A DNA stretch of 64,000 nt from Grifola frondosa (lineage: Eukaryota > Basidiomycota > Agaricomycetes > Polyporales > Grifolaceae): NCBI GenBank assembly GCA_001683735.1, contig LUGG01000001.1, forward strand, positions 3,038,001-3,102,000, given 5' to 3'. How positions within the stretch are numbered: the stretch's first letter is position 1; each line of letters starts with the position of its first letter. This document shows positions 54,771-64,000 of this stretch, piece after piece. The notes below the pieces were generated by a model, which did not search any database, was not told where the DNA came from, and worked only from the letters and a program-made list of their open reading frames with translations. A program made the position numbers and the translations under genes.

Positions 54771-57700
54771 GTTGTAGGCGTGCGAGTGCGAGGTTGGTGC
54801 GGGCACCAGTCTAAACCATAGTCGGGCATCGCTGCGCGCGGAGACTGCCGTCCGTGATTGGGGCGTCCGTGGGATCGTGTGTACCGCCGCGGTAAGTCGT
54901 CTGTCCGTCTCTCGTGCGACATGCGAGCTTCCGCTGTGCTTTGCGATAGCAGCACCCAAGGTGTGGACGCTGCATCTCCGACAGGCCAGGAGAGTGGTGC
55001 ATGCATGATCAGAGTTCATGCAAATAGGAAGCCACGCCGTTCCTGATACCTGGCAGACGTTCTCACACAGCTCACGAGCGCCGTGCTGCGCCACCAGAAT
55101 CCGCCACGTTCCCCGCGCGCACGAGTGCAGCCGTGGCGAAGCCACAGAGGCTTCCGGAAGCGGGTGTGCTGTGGCTGAGGGTTCTCCCTGCAGCCCCGGG
55201 ACGGGAGAACACGACGCACTACTCACCACCATTTGTGTTCGCTCGCACGGCAAGTTGCCGAGCCCGTGTGGCAGGAGAAGAGGCCTCGGGCAGCGTGCCG
55301 CGAAGATCGCCGTGCGCTGCGCTGCGTGCCAGAAGCCAAACTTCTGCACGGGAGTCCCCGGCGCGCTGATCAGGATGGGAGAGGTTTGGGTTTTCGTTTC
55401 GCGGCCACGCATGCTGCTTCTGGATGCCGGACGGCGGCGCTGGCATGCTCGCGGGCGAAGGCCTGCAGGTGCACCGGTGCTGGTCAGGCGGGCGCAGCGT
55501 GCGCGGTCGCGTGAGCGGCGGTGATAGTGTCTGTCCGCGAAGTTACGAGTGTGGAGCATCTTCTGACGTGCGTACTTGATGAAGTGGAGCACGGTATCGT
55601 GCACGTATAACTTAGTGCTCGCGGGTCGTGGATGGAGGCCGAGCGAGGGGCATGGGGGGCGTTGAAGTGATAAGATTGTATAGGCCAAGCCCTGCTGCTG
55701 ATCATTATTCCTAGGAAGCGTTCTGTCGGCCATCATCGGGCTCAGCATGCTGGGCGAGCGAGCCTCGGACGCGACGGACGATGGGGGGTCAGCTGAGTGC
55801 GGCGGAGTGCTTGGTGGCTGTTGGCCGCAGATTGGGAAGGCACGCCGGCAGCAGATCCGGGAGCTCCGCCGTGTTCTCCGCGCGAATGGGATGCGTGGGT
55901 CCGCCGCGCAATTGTTATGACGACTTGGGGCATCACATGGGCCGTGCGCTGTGTTGTTATCGATGGGCAACAAACGCTAACGCACGCACGCAGAGATGGA
56001 GCGGGGATAGGTGGCGGTGAGAACGGCACCGCGGCCATGGCTGCGGAGAGGCTGATAGGATGTGGACGTGGAAGGCAAGTGGGAGGAGGAGTCGGCTGAG
56101 AGTTGGAGGGTGGGAATGCGGGGAAACAGTGTTGGCAGCGGTGGACAAGAGTGGACAACGTCATGATAACGTTATGGAATCGGGTGCGCGCTGTACCTTG
56201 ATGTGCGATAAGATTCTGACTCCGGCTGCCGGCGTCTCACTCAGCTGCTAAGAGATGATCACACAACTTCGGCCACCTGGACAGTTTCGCGAGTGGACAG
56301 TTCGCAGCAGGCAGCTGCTTGCAGCGTGCTATGTGCGTGCCATGTATATCAGAAGCTTCTCGACATAAAGCAATGCAATTAGTGGAGGCTGTGGACACCA
56401 GAGTATGCGCTAGTATGCGTCAAGATATCGAGGTGTGCAGGATACAACAAGTGGGTATGTACAACCGCAGCTTCTTCTCACTCACGGCCTTCTCTCCTCG
56501 ACCTCCTCGTCGATTATTAAATCATACACGGCCGGCGGTGAGTGGAAGAATATGTGTGGTGAATATGAATAGAATAGGAGGGCAGCTGGTTCGGCATGCG
56601 ATAGGGTGGTGATACAAGATTGCGGTGGGATCGAAATGCGGATGACACAACAGTGATCGAACGTAGTATGATAGTGACAGCTAAGAGGGGCGCGCTGTGT
56701 CAGCGTTCCGTGTCCACAGGAGACGGCGCACAGTACTCACATAGCAGAAGCAAGCGACACAGCGCATACAGCAGTTACTTGAACGGACACGTCGGAGCGT
56801 GGGCGCCCCGCCAGCCACAGTGGCAGCACTGTGGGGAGTCGCGGGCCTCGGGGCTGGCGGCGGGGGCGGGGGCTCCGCAAGGTTGGTGACACGGGGCGGT
56901 CGCGGGAGAGGACGACGGGGCGATCGCGGACGATGGGGCGTGCATGGTCACGGGTAGCGGGTGTGCGGAGGTGGGCACGATGAGTGTTACGCTGCGGGGG
57001 ATGGCAAAGGGGGAGGTGGGAGTAGTACTGAGAGAGTAGTACAGAGTAGTGAGAGGACACAGGCTAGTAGGTATGGGGAAGAGTGGGGGACGGAGGAGGG
57101 CATCTTATATCGGGGACGGAGCCGGGCGTCAGAGGATGTTGGTGGTGTGGACACATCATGAAACGAAAATACAAATCAGCTCTGCAACATCTTCAACAAT
57201 TACAATTTTCTTTTCCTCCGCAACCATCGTTCCATTTCATTTCATTTCCCTTTCATTTCCCTGCCATTGCCACGCAGATTCGGCAGATAGCGTAAGCAGA
57301 GACAAGCATCCGTGAGCGTAGGGAGCATCTGCGAGCCTTCAAGTTCTCTCCCGTCCTCGATACTATTTTTCCCCAACGGGACTAGTCAAGAACCCATCTA
57401 AACCGAATATGGGTGAATATGGATCTATACCAATATGGTCACACCTGCAGACGCCTCCTGCATCTCTCCATCTCTCCACACAACCAACTCATCACATTCA
57501 GTGGCGCTTCTGCCGGCCCATTGCCCTTCCCATCTAATTCCTCCAACATCGCCCCCTGATCACACCAACACATCAGTTCTGATCTCACGACAGCTTTCTT
57601 CCCCGTTTGAGTTTGCTGCACCCATCGCGCGTGTCCCCCTGCCCAGCGCGTCGCGCAAACTTTCGTGCAAACTACCGCTGCCCTCCAGACTTGCCTCGCA

Positions 57701-59597
57701 CCCGGCGCCTCTCCAGCTTCCGACTGCCGCGTTCGCAAACTCTGGATGAATGTATTGCGCCCCGTCCTCGGACAATCTGCCTCCGTGTGGCAATCACAAT
57801 CCTGCCACCGCTTTCAAGTATCGGCTGATCTGGCATGACGCGCTCGCGATCGCGCGGCTCTTTTTTTTTAATTGGCGCCGGCGACGCGACCCTGTCCGAT
57901 CGCGTACACCGCGCGCCATCGCCCGACGCGTGCCACATCCTGCCACCAAGACGCGACGCGATACGCGAAATCCATCCCCCGTCATTTCCGCCGTCCCGCG
58001 CAAACCGCTGCACTTCGAATTCATCCCCCTTCGCCTTCCCGTCGATCTGATCCAGCGCACCCTACGTCTCGCATCCGGAGCTCTCTAGACCACACACAAC
58101 GATCCCCGCGCTGCACGCACCGCATTCCCAGCCAATCGCCGTTCCGTGGCTAGCTTCCGTGCCGCGCACAAGTGCCCAGCTTCAGATCGTCCTCGCTCTC
58201 CTCGCCCCATCTCGCGGGATTGGTATGGCTTCCCACTTGTTCTGCGGTACCACGGTTGCCGGCTCGCCCCGCCTGCGCGAGCCTCGCCAGCTCTGGCCAC
58301 AGGCCCGCGACTTCTCCAATCTATACGTCTCGTTGGCAATCGACTCGGTGTGTCGACGTCCAGTTCTCCAGCTTCCTCGCCGTACGTAACCACGGTAGAT
58401 CTGGCCAGGAACCTGTGCGACATCAGCAGACGGCCGTCTTCGACTTCCCCATTCAGCGCACAGCTCCATGCACGCCCTGCGACGTGGCACTCGTACTCCG
58501 ACTCACACGCGCACGTGAGCCGCCCGTCCTGGCACCGACCGCAACACTCACCATACTCGGTACGCACGCACGCAGAAAGCACCCCACGCACGGTACAGCA
58601 CACAGCAGCAGCGGGCTTCGCGTGCCCATTCCCCCCCGTCCCCCTCTGCCCCATCCGACACCTTCTCTCAGACGCCAATTTCACGGCGCGTGCCCCCTCG
58701 TTGCTTGGAGCTATGTGTACATGTACACCAGCATCCATAACTCTGCGCACGCACGATCAGATCTCTCCCCTTCATATCCCGCAATCTTGATCCAACGCGC
58801 CCCGGGCCCCTCCTGCTCGACGCGGCTAGCGCGTGCCCACGCCGCAGTGAGAAAACGCCCCCATACGTCCTAGCGGGAAATCCACCGCCGACGCTGCGGT
58901 CGCGACGTCCACAGTGGCCTGAGCTGCAGCGCGTCCTCGGGGCTGCCCTGCCCACATCGTCTAAATGACTCGCAGCGCTCGTGCCCCTAGACTTACTTAG
59001 TGTACCGGACCAAATGATAATTGCCTGTAATTCCGGCGAGAACCAAACCATGTGTGTATCCCCGTTGTCTGACGCCTCAAGTCCCAGATGGAACAGGGTG
59101 CATTGATAAGAAGCACAGCATCGGATGTAACTCTCGTTCAAGAGGCATGCGGCTTCCTCGAGGCAGCCCTCGCCGGTGGTCCTGCGCCCCTAATGCCGGC
59201 ACTCCTCGAGGAGGGTGTTCCGGTCCTGTCGGGGCATCAGCTTGGATAATATCTGGCATCCCACGCCAGGCGCTGATACACCCGTTGTCCTCTGTCTGTC
59301 ATTTATTGACAGCAACAAAAAAAGTGCCCCATCTTCCGCGTAATAGACGACCTTCGGGGCTGGCTCTGATTAATGTGAGTGCGCCGAGGGTGAAGAAACT
59401 CGGACACGCTACCTCGTACTCGCAGTCAAGTGTCCAGTAATCGCGCTGGCACAGATGCTTGCGGGAGTCACAGGCCGTTGCAAAGCAATACGGCACAAGA
59501 TTGCAAAGAAGATGGCTCGAAATAATAACGTACAAATGACTCCGATGCCATAATATCCGTCGCGCGACACCTTCTGTGCCCTCTTTCCTCGATCGAA

Positions 59598-62178
59598 TCA
59601 ATTCTTCGTCTTCCCAGCCCTCTTCGGCGCATTAGCGTACCATTCGGGGACCTCGTGCGCCTTAGGCACAGCACGTTTGCGCAGTTCCTTGATCTCCCGC
59701 TCCTCCTCCAGCTCTTGCTGCCTCCTGCGCTCCTCCATCTGCCTCTCGATCTCGCGCTCGCGCTCCCTCCGCGCCTCCTCAAATTTCTCGCGTTCATGCG
59801 CACGCACCTCCGTCTGCAGTCCGATGTCCAGCGGGATCAGCGGCACAATTTGTTCTTTGCGCGCGGCCGCCTGCAGCTCCTGCGCAACATGTAGCGCCTT
59901 GAAGTCCGGGATTATGAAGGGGGCGTGCGCCTTCGACCGTCCCAGCGCCAGGCTGCCCGACTTGCCCAGCTCGGCTTTACGCGCTTCTATGCGCGTCTCC
60001 GTATGAAATTGGAACTCAATCGGTTTCGTCGTTCTCGCGGGAGGTAAATTTGCGGCCTAGAAGCGCAGGCAGGTGAGGATCGGACATACATCGAGTGAAA
60101 TGAATGAAACGAGGATAATCGATATTAAATCATCGCGATTTCAGATGAATCAGCTTCAAACTGGGCAGCACGGCCAACTTAGTAACGAGACGAACGGAAA
60201 GCAGACGCACCGGTTTTTCGATGGCGGGCACCCGCCTGGACCTATACATGTGTCCATCAGGCAGCTGCCATTGGACATTCTCCGTCTCGGGCACGTTTTC
60301 CCTTTGTGATCGATGTGGGTCCCCTGATCTGCCTGTCCGCTTCAAAGAAGCAGAACCCAGCACCGCGTCTGCGGACTGCCCCTTCGGCTTTGTCGTCTTC
60401 TCGGCCTCTTCCCCGGCGGCACGCCTGGAGACCGATCGAGAGGTGGATGCTCCGGGCTTGCTCACCCCATTCTGCTTCTCATGTGGATCCACCGTGGAAG
60501 CACCTCGCCGCGCTCGAGAAGGACCAGAAGCAGAGCTGGAGGCCGTCGTGTTTTTGGCCCTGGATGGCTGCAGCGCCCGCCGTTGGTTCGAGCCACTCTT
60601 TGAGGCCGCGGGCTCCGCAGCGATCTTGCTTCGTTTGTGCCGTTCACTTGAAAGGCCGTCGTCTGGTGGCGTCGAGCGTTTGGTCGACTGCCGCATCGGC
60701 GTCGGAGGGGTCGTTACGTCGGGCAGAACACCCCCTAGAGGTTCTGAGACCGAAGTTGATCGTGGCGCCGGCGGTACAACGGGAGATAATTGCGAAAGAG
60801 TAAGTGATTTGTCGTGGGCCCCACTCAATGACTCCGCTGGGATGCGCGTTGGAACCTCGCTGGATTGTGCAGATATTACTGGATCAGGGCCAGCACTGGC
60901 AGCCTGCGTCACAGCTGGAATTTCGCTTAACTCAAATTGGGCCGTTCTGTCGGATTCAACACAGTAGTTCAACATCTTTTCGAGGCACAAGAACTACGCC
61001 CTAAGTCCGCTCACCTCGCAGAGTTCATCATCATTTGTTTTCCAAAAGCCATTAGTGTGTCGGCCAATCCTCCCCCGGATGATTAAGAGTGTCATTTGTG
61101 TGGTTTGACTTGCTTGACTGACTGTCTGTAGCCAGAGATGGACCGCTCGAGCCTGCTCCACGCGCACGATGGACGACATCCTGAGCCCGATCACGCTGAC
61201 CGCCGCTTCGGGAGCCTTTTGCTGAAGCTGACAGGTTCCGTGTAAAAGAAGATGGTATTTTCGGTTTCATGGTTTTTGTGATACCCCCTAATACGGTCTG
61301 AGCGAGACGCCACATGTAATCAGTAAGAGATAAGCACGGCGCATCAGAAGAAAATAACCGAACCTGCTTTCGCTTCGCTTTCTTATCCCCTGAAGCTTCT
61401 TTGCGGCGCCCTGCGGATGTAACGGGTTCCTTGTCCTTTCCTTTGGCAGGGACAGGCGCCGCGACAGTAGAAGTTTCGGTCGTGTCAGAGGCGGCTTCTG
61501 CTGATCCAGCAATGACTGATGGAATGCTTGTGGCAAGTTCTCGAGGCTGTGTTTCGTTCGACAGGGCCTCGCCATGTTGCCTGTCTGAAATTTTGGACAA
61601 GGGCAATATGTCTACAGCGTCCGACGGAATATCTGTAATTATAAACGGCGACTTGAATCTCTTGCTGGACCCTGGGCCGAGCTGGCGCAGATTTGATTCT
61701 TTCGGGGGTGCGAAATTATCCAGGGAATCGTCTCGACTCCCCACAAAGTCAGGAACATCATCCGTCAGGAGATCGCCCGCTTTGGTGGTGACGGTTGGTA
61801 TTTGAAAGGATGCATCGCGAGTGCAAAAGGGAGAGAGGTCCTCAGAAAGAGCAGCGGACAAATCTGGTGCAAATGCATTCCTGTGAGGGGTGGTGATGGC
61901 TGGCCGCGGTCGCAACGATGATCGAACAGGTGCGGTACGAATAGGTCTTGATCGTGGAGTCAACTCTGCGAGAGTCAAAGGCACGTTGCTGGGGAGTCTG
62001 ATAGCTGGCGCGGGGTGTTAATTGTATCATTCATTCCACCGAGGAAGTCTATACTATCGTCTGCTAGCAGTATTTCGTTAGCATTGCCTGCCGAAGCGGG
62101 AATTTGAAAGGAAGAGTCAGAGAAGTCGTCGGGGATGACAGAGAGGTCTGGAAGATGGCGGAGGCTGAGTTCGGACAT
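59598..62178 (-). CDS. TPX2: spindle assembly factor TPX2-like
   Basis: ATG 62178 (MSELSLRHLPDLSVIP) to stop 59598. It has a long disordered, Ser/Pro/Lys-rich N-terminus with repeated S-S-F-Q-I-P motifs (near 62105 and 61805). Next come exons around 61400-61980, 61052-61300, 60221-60960 and 60055-59598. The C-terminus has KPIEFQFHTETRIEARKAELG (TPX2 repeat), APFIIPDFKALH and PLDIGLQTEVRAHEREKFEEARREREREIE, ending VPKAHEVPEWYANAPKR. The last block is the Pfam TPX2 domain. In other eukaryotes TPX2 nucleates microtubules and activates Aurora A. The protein would be about 780 residues. One base is missing in a GGGG run at 62012-62015. Confidence 0.88.
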
Positions 62179-63258
62179 CTGTGGACCTCTTGTACACGCT
62201 GCTAATACCTTGCTGCGAAAGATTTGTGCGGGGTGTCTGACAAGGAGAACTGCTGACGACAAGGACTCAACAGAGAGAAGGGGAACGCAATGATTGAACC
62301 GTGAGAATGAGACGCGTCCATCGCGTCCGTCATGTGACCGCTCTCCCCAGCTGTGGCGCGACATCATCACTGAGCAAGCCGCTTTCTATACGAAATCTAA
62401 CCTTAGCTAACTTTCCTGCAGGCTTAGAATTCAAACTATATCGCTCTTAGTTACATCAAGTCGAGTCAGAGCTAGCGAGCTTTAGCTTTTTTCAGTATGG
62501 TGCGTCTGTCACTGACAAACTATGCATCCGATGCGAAACCGGGGTCTGTAGTTTCAGCCACAGAGCTCTCATTCTAGAATCCAGTATCGAATGCATAATT
62601 TTATGCTCTATATCACATCCCGACGTGCGCCTGTTGTTTCCTAGAGACTAGGGTACGAATATGTTTGCTTGGTAACGATATTACCGGTACCACCTGAAAT
62701 TTCATAACATTCTGATCAGTCCTTACTCTGAAGCTATCCTCCTGCCGACATGTCGAGACCGTGGTTGCTCTCGCATCTACGTCGCCTTACCATTTCTTGA
62801 AGTATCGTCATGGGACAATTCTTAGTGCCCGGGATTTGAAACAGCTGGTGTTTTCGCTAGTGGGAACATCGGCGAGCGCTGCATCTGCGTCATCAGCTGA
62901 AGAGGAAGTCGGCCCCCTTTTCCGTGGGTTTGACTATCTATTGCTCAATCTGTGATAATTTATGAGTACTTTCTATTTCTGTTTTTCCAGGTTTCCATGC
63001 GTGTCCGGCAGCCGTTGCGAACCTGATCAGGAATAACGCACGGGAAAGAAATCTGCGCTTAGCCTGTGTTAAATATGTCCCTAGATCTATCACAAGGCCC
63101 GACCATTGCAAGTGCTTGTTTTCTATAGCTACGACCCAGAGATTGGAATCTGATGCACATTCGGCTTCATGTATTGCTCGATTGCGTGAATATGACGATG
63201 AGTCATTCAGATGGATTTTGCAAGGTAACAGCCAACATAACGGTTGGATCAGCCAGCT
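62179..63258. other. intergenic, no gene recognised
   Basis: Between the TPX2 start and the SYO1 stop. Short frames (such as 62761-62955) lack known motifs. A small intron-split gene cannot be excluded. Confidence 0.4.
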
Positions 63259-64000
63259 TCAGAGTCCCAGGCCCCTCCGGTACTCAATGAACGCAACCAA
63301 GTTGTCCCTCGCCTCCTCGCCTCTCCACCGGAGCTCCCGCTCTTTTTTCCTATCGATCCCTCGGACCGCCTTCCGTACGCCCTCGACACCAGCAACAAGC
63401 GCGTCGATGTAACGACCTTGTCGGAAATTAATATCGTATGGCAGCGTTTCATCGGCATAGATATCGATGAGCGCAGAGACAGCCTGGAGCAGGGGCTCCG
63501 TGGGCGTCGTAGTTGATGGGGGAAGGAGCGACAGAAGATAAGCGGATATGACCTGACAACAGTACACGTCAGTAATCGCAGAACATCACAGCTCCACCCG
63601 CCAGCAGGAAGAACATACTCGGTTGGCCTCGACCGACTCCGCGTGCTGCGCGAGGCATTCAAGTGTACCAATACACTTCACCTTGACGCCCACGTCCGTC
63701 GTGGCGCCGCACAGCTGCATCAACAGCTGGACCTGCTCCCCGCTCGGCATAATGCGCCCTTCCACACGCTCCCTACGCCCCAGAGCACACCGACTCCAGT
63801 TTCCCACATTTCTTGACGCCGCTCCTGACCCGGCCCACCGATTTCTGTGCCTACCGTGCCCAATGCGCGCCATACTTCTGCAAAGACCTTCCGGCCGCTC
63901 TCTGCATCTAGGGCGGGCAAACGCTTGCGAGCTGAGGCTGCCGCCATAGCAAGAAAAATATTGTTGAGGCACTCGAGTGCGCTAATATGAATAGCACTCA
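63259..64000 (-). CDS. SYO1/HEATR3-like HEAT-repeat protein, C-terminal part
   Basis: The gene enters from beyond 64000 and stops at 63259. One intron at 63553..63618 (GTATGT...TCAG). Readable parts are ARKRLPALDAESGRKVFAEVW and MPSGEQVQLLMQLCGA, then LAQHAESVEANR joined to VISAYLLSLLPP. After these come SALIDIYADETLPYDINFR and ALVAGVEGVRKAVRGIDR, with the C-terminal RGEEARDNLVAFIEYRRGLGL. Helical repeat content and the DIYADE and NL.AFI.YR segments match Syo1 (symportin), which imports ribosomal proteins uL18 and uL5. One base is missing near 63757-63762. Confidence 0.75.

Larger units (their letters stand above)
53891..59597. other. 5.7 kb GC-rich stretch without recognisable genes
   Basis: Long open frames occur on both strands (up to about 490 codons at 54498-55973 on -), but their amino-acid content (Arg, Pro, Ser, Cys rich, no motifs) is what GC-rich non-coding DNA gives. 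The region is CpG rich. It has low-complexity spots (CATTTC repeats near 57236-57270, GGGGC tracts near 56840-56940) and hairpins near 54321 and 54733. No transposase, RT or host gene was found. It could be degenerate transposon DNA, regulatory DNA or a non-coding transcript. Confidence 0.45.

Noticed and set aside
54498..55973. A 491-codon open frame on the - strand
   Set aside because: Rich in Arg, Pro, Ser, Cys and His with no motif or natural domain pattern; overlapping frames on both strands are also open, as expected from GC-rich DNA.
58146..58873. Two long + strand frames (214 and 233 codons)
   Set aside because: Overlap each other in different frames with low-complexity Arg/Pro/Ser content; no domain.
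60221..60967. A 248-codon + strand frame over TPX2
   Set aside because: Antisense to TPX2 exons with linked exons on the other strand; no independent motif.

Overview
The window looks like nuclear DNA from a filamentous basidiomycete, most likely an Agaricomycete. Genes are densely packed on both strands and carry many 48-90 bp spliceosomal introns (GTRNGT...YAG). The host genes are single-copy eukaryotic housekeeping genes, and the mobile elements (a chromodomain-bearing Ty3/gypsy element and DIRS-like tyrosine-recombinase retroelements) are typical of that group. No rRNA, tRNA or CRISPR signal was seen. All calls were made by reading the sequence; no database search was run.

Layout. (1) 1-13.2 kb is a stack of retroelements: the 3' part and 3' LTR of a Ty3/gypsy chromovirus (+), then two DIRS-like elements on the - strand. 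Element B (4.3-7.1 kb) is partial. Element A (about 7.1-12.6 kb) has gag, RT-RNase H and an intact-looking tyrosine recombinase. Long introns in A and B carry unrelated tandem repeats. (2) 13.2-15.7 kb holds a diverged 558-bp copy of the 3' end of the next gene and a candidate PD-(D/E)XK nuclease-fold gene. (3) 15.8-53.2 kb is the gene-rich core: DUF726/TMCO4 lipase-like protein, SRP14, siroheme synthase, a fungal kinase-like protein, an Agaricomycete-type hypothetical, COX20, SMC4, a CDK-like kinase, a RanBP2-type zinc-finger protein, an NRAMP transporter, UTP14, a Gfd2-like DEDDh nuclease, delta-COP (RET2), an aldo-keto reductase and a fasciclin protein. (4) 53.9-59.6 kb is GC-rich and without a recognisable gene. 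(5) 59.6-64 kb holds TPX2 and the 3' end of a SYO1/HEATR3-like gene that runs off the window.

Several genes are divergent pairs with short shared promoters: SRP14/siroheme synthase (243 bp), COX20/SMC4 (309 bp) and CDK-like kinase/zinc-finger gene (about 320 bp). The set is housekeeping (protein targeting, condensin, spindle, ribosome assembly, vesicle coats, respiration, metal uptake) rather than one pathway.

Caution: nearly every conserved gene, and the transposons too, needs one or two single-base corrections, often in short homopolymers, to keep its frame. This pattern points to an incompletely polished assembly rather than many broken genes. Genes are therefore annotated as real genes with suspected sequence indels.
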